A stretch of DNA of 64,000 bases. It comes from Rugalucina vietnamica. Taxonomy: Eukaryota > Mollusca > Bivalvia > Lucinida > Lucinidae. Where the stretch lies: the NCBI GenBank assembly GCA_964017185.1, contig OZ024876.1, forward strand, positions 16,628,226 to 16,692,225. The letters are read 5' to 3'. This document shows positions 1 through 11,509 of the stretch, in pieces. The position numbers and the translations under genes are program-made. The notes under the pieces are model-generated. The model ran no database searches. It was not told the DNA's origin and was given only the letters and a program-made list of their open reading frames with translations. Position 1 is the first letter of the stretch. The number at the start of each line of letters is the position of its first letter.

Positions 1-1190
1 TTTTCTTATGCTACCAGATCGTTATTAAGGGTAAACATTACTATTGTTTATGAGCACATTGTTTGCGCAACGTCGGCGTTTAGTATGTATATGTTACGCG
101 TAGTTTTTAACGTCATTTTGTTTTGATTTCTCAATGACGTTGCAAGCTGTAGAATATTATTCTGTTTGTTTCTGCACAATTAAGTCCTAAAGCATGTATA
201 CATATTGTTTATTTTTATTTTTAAAGATGTTCTGTGGCAATTGTTATACCTAAATTCGTGTTTAAGGTTAATTATATGTGAAAACGTTTATTTCGCTGTT
301 GATGACTTCGCATAAATATACGCGACGTCAGTGCAACGTTTGGCGTTAAAACGAAAAAGGCGGGAATGTTGAACGTTTTTTTCTCTATATCTTCCAACGC
401 AATCTGGTGACCCCCACTTTTTATTTGAACTTTTAAATGGTAACCACGTTTCCTATCTGTTGGTGTAATTTAATCAAAATCATATGTGTAGTTTAGGAGA
501 TATCGCAAAAATACGTACTTTTTCCAGGTTTGAAAAGATGGCGGGAAAAATAATTTTGCATGTAATCTCCTCAGTTTAAGAGCAAATAGTATCAAAATGT
601 AAGAAAATAACACTCATCGTGTGTTTAAGTTGTTTTTGCAGTAATAACATATATATTAAAACGCATGTCCGCTACGAGTTCAGTTTTCTTAAATGCACGA
701 GAAACATCCAAAAAGTTCTGATACCATGGAAACGAGGCCGGTGACTCCCCACTTTTATTTCGATATTAGTCCAAGGATACAATTATCTTGAAGCATAAGA
801 AGTTTCATGAAAATCATATGCGGGAATTAAATAGTAATGTTTCCCTTTAATTGCGTTTTTTCATATTTTAATTGGGTAATTATGCAAATACGCAGCCTAA
901 TTAAGGTACTGATATGTTTTCGTGATGATGATTTAAACAGGCATAAGCCTTACTGTTAATAATGATAATTGGGTTGAAATAGTAATGCCTGTTAAGTGAA
1001 TCACATTGATGTTATTCTACAAAGCTTAAACTTGTCTTGCTATTGTTGTACCAAGTCGTCAATTTGAAACTTAAAATCAACAAAGAAGAGTGGTTGTCAT
1101 GTCCGAGATTGGTGCTCGTTTGTATCAATATCCACTATTTTCCGAAATTCCTTCCATGTTTGACAGAACCCCAGTTTCAGTGTCTGAGGA
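1..1190. other. AT-rich intronic sequence, no gene seen
   Basis: No exon with a good acceptor and donor is visible. Two stretches, about 360-540 and 720-840, loosely resemble each other (both carry a run like GTGACNCCCCACTTTTA followed by AATCATATG), which suggests an old diverged repeat. The preceding CTC1 exon must lie upstream of the window or be too short to see here. Confidence 0.5.
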
Positions 1191-1197
1191 GGTATAT

Positions 1198-1432
1198 GAG
1201 TCTGTGCATGAGAAAACCAACAATTTGGGTTCCGACCAGGTCTGACACAAACCAGCCTGAACAGTCACAGAAGCAGGCTAGAAGCTAGAAATTTCAGATA
1301 TAAGAAGAAGAAGGATTGTACTAGCTGTGTAGCGAAAACAAAGGCGCTGATCAGCTTCGCGGTTACTGCGAAGCTGATCTGCGCCTTTGTTTTCGCCCAA
1401 GCATTTTGTTGTTTTTTTTTATGCCGTGCCTC
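1198..1432 (-). repeat. MITE-A copy, TSD ATAT
   Basis: Full length; ATAT directly outside both ends. Strand '-' in MITE-A entries means the palindrome lies near the right end. Confidence 0.85.
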
Positions 1433-1484
1433 ATATATGACACAGACATGTTATCTTGATGTGAGTTTTTTTTTTTTATTGCAG

Positions 1485-1545
1485 AATTAAGCAGGTGGAA
1501 ATTTTTCTCATACAGCTATTGCCAGGATTGAATATCTTTGTCAAA
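1485..1545 (+). CDS. CTC1: CTC1 exon a (first visible)
   Basis: The acceptor is a T-run followed by TTGCAG and the donor is AAA|GTGAGT. The exon starts with the last base of a split codon and then reads IKQVEIFLIQLLPGLNIFVK, ending in phase 0. It joins in frame to the exon at 3533. The short hydrophobic segment is compatible with an OB-fold strand-helix region, but is too short to identify alone. Confidence 0.65.
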
Positions 1546-1564
1546 GTGAGTATTTGCTTGGTGC

Positions 1565-2150
1565 TATTACATTTGCGCACATTTTTCAAAAATTTCGTTT
1601 GCGCGCAGTTTTCATTTGCGCACAGATATACATATCATTTGTGCACAGTTTTAGTGTTACATTTGCGCGCATGTTTTTACGCATTTTCCTTGTCCATGCG
1701 CTCAAGGTATACGATCAATAAAATATAAGCACTGATACGCCTGTTTACCGACCTGCAGGTGGGAGAGTTTGAATAGGTTTACACAGTCATTTAAAAGTCA
1801 ATGTTTAGTTTAAGTTAAACATATTTATGTTTTGCTGCACTTTGTTTTGTTCATTTGGCATCGTCACGCGCTATCTTTATACTTTCTCAAGTTTTTATTT
1901 CACATATTCATCACAGGCTTTGCCTTGAATGTCATCTATCCAATAGATGTATAGCTTGGACTAGCTTATCTATACAGTCACAGGCTTGCGAGCGCAAAGA
2001 CACCACTTACCTGAGAAAATCTGATGTGCGCAAATGTAACATTTACCTTTGGAAATTGTGTGCGCAAATGAATATGTTTACCTGGGAAAATTGTGTGCGC
2101 AAATGAACCACATTCTTTCAAAAATGTGCGCAAATGTGCTGCCACCATTT
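1565..2150. repeat. Inverted arms with iterated CATTTGCGCACA motif
   Basis: The left arm (1565-1690) has about five copies of CATTTGCGCACA-like motifs and the right arm (2020-2150) about five of the complement, TGTGCGCAAATG. They are separated by about 330 bp without coding signs. Probably a MITE with repeated transposase-binding sites. Confidence 0.6.
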
Positions 2151-2160
2151 GCTTATAAAT

Positions 2161-2565
2161 GAGCCCCGACATGAGAAAACCAGATTTTGGGGGGTTCCGA
2201 CCAGGTCGGCCTGTACAGTCTCAGACAAAATCTAGACTCTTAACTTAAAATTTTGGATTTAAGAAAAAGAGGGATTGTACTATATGATTGTAGCAGAAAC
2301 AAAGACACTGATCAGCTGTGCAGTTACTGCATAGCTTATTTGTCTCTTTGTTTTCACATAGGCAAAAATCTGCATGTCAAAAGATTGTTGCTAGTCATAT
2401 AATATGAGTCACATCATGAGAAAACCAAAAATATTGTCTCCGAACAGGTCCAACACAAACCCAGCTGTACAAGCACAGACGATTGCTAGAGGCTGGAAAT
2501 TTAAATTTTGAAAGTGAAGGAATTGTACTATCCATGTGCTGATCAGCTTCACAGTTACAGAATCT
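2161..2565 (-). repeat. Two truncated MITE-A copies in tandem
   Basis: Starts at 2161 (AAAT before it) and 2406 (ATAT before it); both lose their right ends within or after the palindrome. Confidence 0.75.
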
Positions 2566-2856
2566 TGAAAGGGATGCTAAACTGAATATAGAAAAACAAA
2601 AGCATATCAGCTGTGTATACTTTTACTAGGACACTGCTTATCTGGGCTTTACTATTCTCAGAAGCCCTGTTTATGTCAAACTTGGTCCAAATCACGGAAA
2701 ACCCATTTTTCCTTCTCCGCTGATTCAAGAAGAGCAATTGTCAGTTTATGGCACTAAGCACTGATGATCTACATTCAGATAGCTTGCCATGATTAGTTTT
2801 GCTTGGATAACTGATCATAAAGATGACCTAAGATATTTAACTCGTTTAAGCCTAGC

Positions 2857-3175
2857 ATCCTTTTTGTGGCATATGCAAACAGAATAGCCCCAGATGTGAC
2901 GCCGCAGAACGCGGCGTTCCATCTGGGACCATTCTGTTTGCTTAGAGAATTTTCTTCCAAAAATTGAATAAAATTAAAAAATCACTCCTGACGCCCCTAA
3001 AAATGAAAGTGGACTCACCCAAATGATAATGATGGGAAAATCCATTTGTCAAATATGGGTTTAAGAAGAAAGCTATAAAGCGAACAAATAAAATCTTAAG
3101 AAATTAGCCAAACTTTTATGACATAAAAACAATTACATTCCGAAACATGCCGATGGAATATTCTGAAATTTTATT
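2857..3175. repeat. Repeat family C with GC-rich hairpin
   Basis: Shares sequence with 60165-60400 (GCATATGCAAACAGAATAG; CACCCAAATGATAA). At 2888-2937 a hairpin with stem CAGATGTGACGCCGC/GCGGCGTTCCATCTG is flanked by inverted AACAGAAT/ATTCTGTT. I recall closely related hairpins being very common in bivalve genomes. Confidence 0.6.
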
Positions 3176-3199
3176 GGTTGTAAAAAACCTAAAATTTCA

Positions 3200-3420
3200 T
3201 TATTTTTTTTTTTAAATATTTTTCTTATTTTTGCTCAAAACATAGATTTTTGGTACACGTTAGAACCGCCTCGGCGAGGCGGTTCTAACGAGTATCCACA
3301 GTTTATGTTTTGGAGCAAAAAAGAAGAAAAATGGGTACCGTTACCCCTGCAAACCCCAGTTTTGCTAAATAAAAGTGGGGTATAAGGGGGTATCTATTAC
3401 ACAGACATGTTATCCTGATG
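3200..3420 (-). repeat. MITE-B copy, partial
   Basis: Central palindrome with GTTAGAACCGCCTCGGCG and a right tip ending TTATCCTGATG. Confidence 0.75.
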
Positions 3421-3532
3421 CATGTATGTATTAGAATTGTTTCTTATACATAGTTTTATCAATTGCCAGAACTAAAGGCATATAAGACTCATAAGCTATC
3501 ACCATTTCATTTTTGTGCTTCTTGTTTTTCAG

Positions 3533-3712
3533 AAGAGAGAGTACATGGGTTGGCATGGCAACATCTTGCCGCAGCAGTCTTACATCTTTACCCATCTAAA
3601 ACCAACAGCACTGAACAAAGGGTGTAAAGTCCATCACCAGGTCTATACTGTTACTAAAAATAGCAAAGTTCTGGATGGGGATAGAGTGCCAAACGCAGAG
3701 CTCACTGTCAAG
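3533..3712 (+). CDS. CTC1: CTC1 exon b
   Basis: Sixty codons between TTTTTCAG and AAG|GTAAAG, phase 0 at both ends. It contains the segment GNILPQQSYIFTHLKPTALN, typical of an OB-fold entry strand (a short residue run, then a Y-F-T strand), and ends NAELTVK. Part of the N-terminal OB-fold array of CTC1 by position; the assignment depends on the downstream exons. Confidence 0.75.
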
Positions 3713-3939
3713 GTAAAGGACTGATAAAAACAAACAAACAAGAAAGAAAAAAAAACAAAAAAAAAACAAAAAAAACAATGAATTGGTAATTATTAACTTC
3801 AAAGTAATCATTTTTCTGGAAGTGCAAAGTATTGATGAAATCACTCTAAAATGAACTTACTGTATTGCAGTTACTGAAAAATGACTGATAAGACTGGATG
3901 GACTCCAGTGCTGTTCAGAAGATGCATTGCCCATAAAAT

Positions 3940-4147
3940 GAGCAGTGAGGCGAGAAGACGGGACTTTAGGGTTTCCAACCAGGTCTCACACAAACCAGTT
4001 TGTGCAGTCTCAGAAGAAGGCTAGAAGCTTGGAATTTTGAATTTTGGAAGGAGAGGAATTGTACTACCCGTGTAGCGAAAACAAAGGCACTGATCAGCTT
4101 CGCAGTTTTCCCATATGCAAAACTCAGTTTTCTCATGCATCTCAAAT
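3940..4147 (-). repeat. MITE-A copy, palindrome half lost
   Basis: Has the GTAGCGAAAACAAAGGC arm and a GCAGTTTTCCCATATGC junction instead of the return arm. Confidence 0.7.
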
Positions 4148-4164
4148 GATGCAATAAAATCAAG

Positions 4165-4335
4165 CATTTTAGAAGCCACTGTGGATGGTGGTAAAGTCGC
4201 TGACCTTGTAAATCAGGGGTCGTGGGTTCAATCCCTTATTTCTCCATTCTTTTGCATGATGTCCTATCTCCATAAGACCTTAATAGGTGTTGAGTGGGAT
4301 GTAAAACACCAAATCAATCAACCAACCAAACTCAA
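4165..4335 (+). repeat. tRNA-derived SINE
   Basis: Box A-like GGATGGTGGTAAAGTCGC, box B GTGGGTTCAATCC, then GGGATGTAAAACACCAAATC and a CAATCAAC tail. Confidence 0.65.
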
Positions 4336-4376
4336 TGTTTACACATGTTTTTAAAAATTAAAGGACCCAGTTATAT

Positions 4377-4612
4377 GAGCCGCATCATGAGAAAACCAAC
4401 AATTTGCATATATGCGAAAACAAAAGCGCTGATCAGCTTCACATTAACTGCGAAGCTGATCAGCGCCTTTGTTTTCGCTACACGGATGGTACTGTTCTTC
4501 TACTTTCTGAATCCAAAATTTCCAGCCTACAGTTGTCTTCTGTAGCTGTACAGGCCGGTTTGTGTCAGTCCTGTTTGGAAACCACATTGTTGGTTTTGCC
4601 ACAAGATGGCTC
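4377..4612 (+). repeat. MITE-A copy, TSD ATAT
   Basis: Ends GAGCCGCATCATGAGAAAAC and GGCTC, ATAT outside both. Confidence 0.88.
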
Positions 4613-4856
4613 ATATATTGTTGATTGTTTGAGATATTGACCTAGCATCCTGTTCATCCTTTTGAGTTTTGATGTTGAATCTTGTAGCGAAACATGTATT
4701 GAAACAGAGATGTCAGACAAAAATTATGTACCAGATAAGAGAATTTGGGCAGTTAAAAATGAGGGATGGGGGTGGGCATTCATATACCTAGCATTGCTGT
4801 AGTAAAAAAGGATCTAATAGGATGGCTTGTCCCTCTTCCACCCCCACCCCATCAGT

Positions 4857-6542
4857 GTTGCTCCAAAACATAGATTGTGGGTACTCGTTAGAACCACCAC
4901 AACGAGGCAGTTCTAATGTGTACCCACAATCTATGTTTTGAGCAAAAATAAGAAAAATATAAAAGAAAAAATCTACTGAAAAATTTCAGTTTTTACAACT
5001 TTGAAAATCTCTGTATATTGCCTGTGCAATTTTTAGCTCACCTGAGCCGTTAGGCTCACAAGGTGAGCTTATAGGATGGCCATGATCCGTCGTCCGTCCG
5101 TCCGTCTTCCGTCCACAATTTCAAAGATCTTCTCCTCTCAAACCGCTTGGCCAATCAAAGCCAAATTTTATATGAAGCATCTATAGGAAGGGGGAACCAA
5201 TGTATATATAAGAAATCCAGGTCACATGACCAAGATGGCCGCCATGCCCATATATGGTAAAAACCCTTCAAAAATCTTCTTCTCCCGAACCAGTGGACCG
5301 ATTTCAACGAAACTTGGCATGAAGCATCAATGGCTCAAGCACTACAATGTATATATAAATTATGACCCTGTGATGACCTTGACCTATTTTACAGCAAGGT
5401 CAACATAGGTCACCAATGCATTTGAATGGGGAAAACTTTTAAAATGTCATTTAAAGTGAAAGTCTTGCAGGAAATGGGCAGTAGAACTGAATATTAATGA
5501 TTCTGAAAAAAAATTGGACCCCAGGGGCTCATGTGCCCCTACCCCGGTCCAATATACATGTATAGCTTCACTATATTCAAACGTCTGCTCCTCTGAAACC
5601 GCTTGACCAATCAAAGCCAAATTTTATGTAAAGCATCAATAGGAAGGGATAACCAATCTATATATAAATAATCCAGGTCACATGACCAAGATGGCCGACA
5701 TGCCCATATATGGTAAAAACCCTTCAAAAATCTTTTTCTCTGGAACCGATGGACCAATTTTAATGAAACTTGGCATGAAACATCGATGGCTAAAGCACTA
5801 CAATGTATATATAAATCATGACCCTGTGATGACCTTGACCTATTTTATGGCAAGGTCAACATAGGTCGCCAATGCATTTGAATGGGGAAAACTTTTAAAA
5901 TGTCATTTAAAGTGAAAGTCTTGCAGGAAATGGGCATTAGGACTGACTATTAATGATTCTGACAAAAAATGGACCACAGGGGCTCATATGCCCCCACCCC
6001 GGGGCAATATACATGTATATCTCCATAATATTCAAACATCTGCTCCTCTGAAACCACTTGGCCAATCAAAGCCAAATTTTATGTGAAGCATCTATAGGAT
6101 GGGATAATCAATGTATATATAAATAATCCAGGTCACATGGCCGCCAGGCCCATATATGGTAAAAATCTCTCAAAAATCTTCTTCTCCGGAACCAGTGGAC
6201 CGATTTCAAGGAAACTTGGCTTGAAGCATCGATGGCTCAAGTACTACAATGTATATATAAATCATGACCCTGTGATGACCTTGACTCAGTTTATGGCAAG
6301 GTCAACATGGGTTGCCAATGCATTTGAATGGGAATAACTGTTAAAATGTCATTTGAAGGAAAAAGCCAGCAGGAAATTGGCAAATGGACAAAATATTGAT
6401 TATTCTGAAAAAGAAAATGGCCCAAGGGCTTCATCTGCCCCTGCACTGGGATTAAATACCATAATATTCAAACATGTTTATTGGTATATGCAGCAGATCT
6501 CAGGTGAGTGTTTACAGGACCATTGGTCCTCTGGTTCATAAT
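4857..6542 (+). repeat. MITE-B split by HINE-1
   Basis: Left part 4857-5034, right tip TCATAATG at 6536. Confidence 0.82.
5033..6535 (+). mobile_element. HINE-1 copy 1, inserted in MITE-B
   Basis: 5' end TTAGCTCACCTGAGCCG; 3' region CTCAGGTGAGTG, hairpin AGGACCATTGGTCCT, then CTGGT. The core has three tandem ~450-bp units with CAAGATGGCCGCCATGCCCA and TGACCTTGACCTATTTTA. On its left is MITE-B sequence ending GCAATTTT, and on its right the MITE-B tip TCATAATG, so both ends are exact. Confidence 0.85.
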
Positions 6543-6589
6543 GAACTGAGTATATTGCATGTTGATTTTGTTTCTTCTCAATTCTACAG

Positions 6590-6694
6590 GAGTGGTTGGA
6601 GTTGTCTGGTATAGATGAAGGCTCAGTGGTACTACCAGTAGATACAGGAGATCATTTAGAGCCCAACAAAGCTCCAAAACTGGTCTCATACCAG
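6590..6694 (+). CDS. CTC1: CTC1 exon c
   Basis: Thirty-five codons between TTCTACAG and CAG|GTAATG, phase 0 at both ends. It encodes an acidic, proline-containing linker that begins EWLELSGIDEGSVVLPV. The acceptor lies only about 50 nt after the end of a HINE-1 inserted in a MITE-B, so the whole upstream intron end is transposon-derived. Confidence 0.7.
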
Positions 6695-6934
6695 GTAATG
6701 GCAAAGAAAGACTAAATAATGGTTTCTATAAGTTAGGAAATGTTTGTGAGACAGATAGTTTGCAAATTTTCTATTTCTGAACTATTAGCAACTTCTTGAA
6801 TCCATGAGCAAGTACTCGGACAGCTTGTAAAGTTTATATGAAATCTTAATTTGGCAGAAGTTTGAAATTGTGTGGCAACATTTCAGGGATGCCAGAAAAT
6901 TTATATGAACATTCTTTGTTCATTTCAGGATTTC

Positions 6935-7107
6935 ATTTTGAAAACAAGCCTTTGCAATACACAAAACATGTATTGTTTTCGGCTGTAAAAACTTGTATAT
7001 CTTTTATTTTGCTCAAAACATGGATCGTGAGTACATGTTAGAACCTCTTCACCGGGACAGTTCTAACGAGTACCCACAATCTATGTTTTGAAGAAAAATA
7101 AGAAAAA
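6935..7107 (-). repeat. MITE-B copy, truncated
   Basis: Palindrome arms around ACCTCTTCACCGGGACAGTT; right half lost after AAGAAAAAT. Confidence 0.7.
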
Positions 7108-7138
7108 TGTACACACCTTCACCCAAGTTTTACTATAT

Positions 7139-7372
7139 GAGCAGCCTCATGAGAAAACCAACAATTTGCATAGGCGAAAAAAACGACGCAGATCAGCTTC
7201 GCGGTAACCGCGAAGCTGATCAGCGCCTTTGTTTTCGCTACACTGATAGTACAATTCCTCTTCTTTCTAAATCAAAAGTTTCAAGCTTCTGGCCTGTTTC
7301 TGATACTGTACAGGCCAGTTTGTGTCATACCTGGACAGAACCCAAATTGTTGGTTTTCTCACGCACAGGCTC
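7139..7372 (+). repeat. MITE-A copy before CTC1 exon d
   Basis: Full length; flanks ATAT and AATT do not match. Its right end is 52 nt before the exon. Confidence 0.82.
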
Positions 7373-7424
7373 AATTATAAAAGTGGGGTGTGAGGGTGGA
7401 CGTTATGTTGCCAGTGTTTTTCAG

Positions 7425-7486
7425 GGAGTAGTAACTGCTGTTCTAGATGAAGCTCTGGGTGTGTATGAGCTAGATCATAGAGTCAG
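7425..7486 (+). CDS. CTC1: CTC1 exon d, donor ambiguous
   Basis: The acceptor is GTGTTTTTCAG. The peptide reads GVVTAVLDEALGVYELDHR, an OB-fold strand pattern. Two donors are possible. CAG|GTACTG after 7486 leaves two bases over and does not fit the next recognised exon. AGA|GTCAGG after 7481 is weaker but leaves phase 0, which fits. Alternatively a small exon between 7487 and 12327 has been missed. Confidence 0.65.
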
Positions 7487-7506
7487 GTACTGTACATCTC
7501 CTAGTT

Positions 7507-7738
7507 GAGTCGCTTCACAAGGAAACAAGATTTTTGCATATGCGAAAACAAAGGCGCAGATCAGCTATGCAGTAGCTGCATAGCTGATCAGCGCCTTTGT
7601 TTTGGCTACATAGATAGTACATTCTCTCTTTTTAAATCTGAAAATTTTAGGCTTACAGCCTTATTCTGTGACTGTACAGGCCATTTTGTGTTGGATCTGG
7701 CCATAAATCCTAAGACTGGATTTCTTGCCTTGCATCTC
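7507..7738 (+). repeat. MITE-A copy after CTC1 exon d
   Basis: Palindrome subtype AGCTATGCAGT/ACTGCATAGCT with both arms altered together. Flanks AGTT and AATT. Confidence 0.8.
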
Positions 7739-7753
7739 AATTATAGGTCATTT

Positions 7754-8032
7754 CATCAGGAAAACATGACCATGTAATGTATAACCCCTTGAACCCCACT
7801 TTCATATAGTAAAACTGGGGTATGCAGGGGTATACTTATTTTTCTTATTTTTGCTCCAAAACATAGATTGTGGGTACTCGTTAGAACCGCCTCGGTCAGG
7901 CGGTTCTAACATGTACTCGCAATCTATGTTTTGAGCGAAAATAAGAAAATTATCATACTTTTTCAGCTGAAAATGTTCAATTTTTAAAGCTCTAAAAATC
8001 TCTGTTTATTGCATGGGCAAGTTTTCGTAATG
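7754..8032 (+). repeat. MITE-B copy, complete
   Basis: Tips CATCAGGAAAACATG and AAGTTTTCGTAATG; palindrome CAAAACATAGATTGTGGGTA ... TACTCGCAATCTATGTTTTG. Confidence 0.85.
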
Positions 8033-8141
8033 AAAATGTTTAATCATCCTAAATGGTACTTTCCTTCAGAGAGGGGAAGCGGTTACAGGGTGAAATAAAA
8101 AATTCCAAACCCTCAGGGATTAGTGCGCCTAGATCTTAATT

Positions 8142-8369
8142 GAGCCTGTGCGTGAGAAAACCAACAATTTGGTTTCCGACCAGATCCGACCACAAACTGG
8201 GCTGTACAGTCACAGAAGATGGTTAGAGGCTGGAAATTTTGAATTCAGAAAGTAGAGGAATTGTACTATATGTGTAGCAAAAACAAAGGCGCTGATCAGC
8301 TTCACTGCAATGCTGGTCTGCACCTTTAATTTCGCTTTTGCAGATTGTTTGTTTTTCCATGCGGCGGCT
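8142..8369 (-). repeat. MITE-A copy, eroded palindrome
   Basis: AATT on the left; right end GCGGCGGCT with AATT one base further on. Confidence 0.75.
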
Positions 8370-9836
8370 AAATTGGTTACATTATCCTATATTTAATATA
8401 GTCTACAAATCTATAAATCTACCTAAAATAATATTCATTCTTCTAATTAGTATATAATATACTTTATTTTATTTATATATCTGAAATAGTATGTGATATT
8501 TGTGTGAACCATTTTTAAACACACATCAAAAGACAGAATGTTGCTTAGAACACCCTGTATACCGTTGATGCAACTGAATATGTTACGGCACAGATTGATG
8601 CAACATTTCACGAGGGTAGGGAAAAACGGAGAACGGTAAGTTGACGATTATTTCAATTTACAGTCATAAATACGAGGATGTCTGGGTCGTGAGTTGTAGG
8701 GAGAACAAAGTACGGATGCTTTCAGTTTTTGCCATAAGAAGTTTGTTAGAAAACCTTACCTTGTTGATAGAAATTATACATTTTATTGGAGGAATATGCC
8801 ACCAGAGACACGAAAATTGATTTCGTTTGCTAATTGCTCGAATCCTTCATCATCGTTTTTCAATGTCAAAGTTTCGGTATATACCGGAATCATTCCTTGT
8901 TTCATACCACCAAACGACAATCCCGAACTCAAACCGGCTTTTGTACAATACGGTGTTTACACACCTAGATTGGAATGTTTGGGAAACAACGTACGTCAAT
9001 GTGTTCATTGCCTGGATGCAAGCTACGTCTAAGATGTGTTGTTAAAGAATGAGGCTACGTACGGCGGATCTTTGGGCCGAAAATGATATTTCTTACGGCG
9101 GACAAATGGTAGAATGGAAATAATGTTCAATTTTAGACATTTTCTGCTGTGAATTGAGAGATTCAATATCAATTTGGATAAACATATAATTTTTTATATA
9201 TCGCTTAACATATTTGTTGTACTTATCTACACGCGTTGCAGAATTATTAATATACTTAAGGAATAAAGAAACGCAACAAACACTTTGGGTCACTGTAGTC
9301 AGGATGTGTGATGCAAGTCTGTGGTGAAACTGGTCTTACTACATGATCGCAATATCTTTACGTCAAATTACAGCAGTTAAAGCCTTTATGTCGGTTAAGT
9401 TTGCTTGATGGCGTGCGCATAACCTCACTGGCCCACAGTCTCGCACTCTGGAAACATGATCAATAAAAGTCAAATTTGAACCAAAACCAATTTTATTGTT
9501 TCCAAATCTGCTAAAAGTGATTGCAGAGGTGATCATTGACCGTGGGTAGCATTTGTTGTGATTTGGGACGTTTAACGCCACCTACGTCAATGCCAAAACA
9601 AATGTTAGGTGCACCATTACTACAGTAATTGTGGCGTCATTGTTGCTTGAAAAGCATGCCGTGTTGTCTTTTGGTTCGATGACTACCGTATAAACACAAA
9701 ACGTCCACATCGAAAATTGTAAATGACGTTAATTGCTTATCATTCATTATTGTGCACTTTTGCAGTTTTGAAGCAACATGGCATGACACCCAAGTATGCA
9801 ATCACGCCAGTCTCAATGCATATTTTCTAGTCGATG

Positions 9837-10264
9837 TCATATTACCAAGCATGTACAGTATTTGGAATATTCACCTTCGCCCCGACGCTTGCGTAACAAT
9901 TTGCTTTTTTCCATGGTTTTTGACGTTTTGACGTTAATTTTATCAACAAAATGACGTTTTCTCATTTCATCACATGCCACATGCAGTCTGCAAGACATTT
10001 CTAAAAAGGATTTCATCAAAATGTTAAAAGCATACGTTACAGTTGAACTTGTATGTGTTGCGTATTTTAATTCCTTAAGTATGATGAAGAGTATGGAACC
10101 ATATATACACATTGTACCTATCCACCCTAATGCAGCGAGTACCTTACATTTGACGGAAGGATAAATTTCCACAAATATTGCACAAATCGGGCATATAAAG
10201 TTTGAAAAGAATAAAATATATAAGTTAGATCCTTTGGAAGCAGTAAAAACGTTGAAAGATATGT
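9837..10264 (-). pseudogene. Membrane-protein-like ORF fragment in foldback element
   Basis: An open stretch of about 140 residues with two or three hydrophobic segments (FFSNFICPICAIFVEIYPSV; VLAALGWIGTMCIYGSILFI), then a basic, hydrophilic tail ending in CLVI, which has the form of a CaaX prenylation box. The EIYPSVKCKVLAALG stretch faintly recalls a loop of major-facilitator transporters, too weakly to assign. The 5' end of the frame runs into an inserted MITE-A, so any original start is lost. It sits in the spacer between the two arms of the foldback element and may be captured host sequence. Confidence 0.35.
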
Positions 10265-10267
10265 AAT

Positions 10268-10513
10268 ATAATATGGGTCGCATCGTGAGAAAACCGGATT
10301 TTTGCCTATGCGAAAACAAAGGCGCAGATCAGCTTCGCAGTGACTGCGAAGCTGATCAACGTCTTTGTTTTCGCTACTCGGATATCACGTTTTCTACTTC
10401 CTACATCTGAAATTTCAAGCTTCTAGCCATCTTCTGTGCTTGTACAGCTCGGTTAGTGTCAGACCTGGTTGGAAACCCCGAAGGCCGATTTTCTCGCGTC
10501 GAGGCTAAATTAT
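10268..10513 (+). repeat. MITE-A copy inside the foldback element
   Basis: Sits in the spacer and cuts into the membrane-protein-like frame. Confidence 0.8.
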
Positions 10514-11509
10514 GATATGTGACGCCGGTAAAGATATTGCGATCATGTAGTAAGACCAGTTTCACCACAGACTTGCATCACACATCCTGACTACAGTGAC
10601 CCAAAGTGTTTGTTGCATTTCTTTATTCCTTAAGTATATTGATAATTCTGCAACGCGTGTAGATAAGTACAACAAATATGTTAAGCGATATATATATGTT
10701 TATCCAAATTGATATTGAATCTGTCAATTCACAGCAGAAAATGTCTAAAATTGAACATTATTTCCATTCTGCGATTTGTCCGCCGTAAGAAATATCATTT
10801 TCGGCCCAAAGATCTGTCGTACGTAGCCTCATTCTTTAACAACACATCTTAGACGTAGCTTGCATCCAGGCAATGAACACCTTGACGTACGTTGTTTCCA
10901 AAACGTTCCAATCAAGGTGTGTAAACACCGTATTGTGCAAAAGTCGGCTTGAGGTCATGATTGTCGTTTGGTGGTATGAAACAGGGAATGATTCCGGTAT
11001 ATACCGAAACTTTGACATTGACAAACGATGATGAAGAATTCGAGCAATTAGCAAACGTAATCAATTTTCGTGTCTCTGGTGGCATATTGCTCCAATAAAA
11101 TGTATATTTTCTGTCACAAGGTAAGGATTTTTAACAAACTACTTATGGCAAAAAATGAAGGCATCCTTACTGTGGTTTCCCTAAAACTCACGACTCGACA
11201 TCGTCACTTTAATTGAAATAATCGTCAACTTACCGTTTTACATTCCTCACTAACCTCGTGAAATGTTGCATCAATCTGTGCCGTAACATATTCAGTTGCA
11301 TCAACGGTATACAGGGTGTAGAAGCTGAAAACAAGAGTTTGTGCCAGTTGCAGTTACTATTTTTCTTGTAGGTTATATGTCAGCGCAGTCCCCGCAGTAC
11401 ACAAGTATGCATTCATCCATGAAGGCATTTCTCTGACATTACACAATGTTCATTGTGTCATTTCTAAAGAGGTAGATGAATCACTGATTTTGTTTCAGTT
11501 GGTATGAAT

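Larger units (their letters stand above)
8551..11318. mobile_element. Foldback element with ~0.8-kb inverted arms, TSD TAGAA
   Basis: The left arm 8551-9360 and right arm 10529-11318 are inverted copies, about 90% or more alike by eye. Tips are CACCCTGTATACCG and its complement. The 5-bp direct repeat TAGAA lies outside at 8546-8550 and 11319-11323. The 1.17-kb spacer holds a MITE-A (about 10268-10513) and a membrane-protein-like ORF but no transposase, so it is non-autonomous. A CAC start and 5-bp duplication recall Transib-type elements, but the tip is not the Transib consensus; the superfamily is unknown. Confidence 0.82.

Noticed and set aside
5226-5408. GT/AG signals in HINE-1 suggesting an added exon
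   Set aside because: No frame links to neighbouring CTC1 exons, and phases already match across 3712 to 6590.
8796-9045. ORFs in the foldback arms, mirrored at 10836-11054
   Set aside because: Short, no recognisable domain, present only because the arms are copies of each other.
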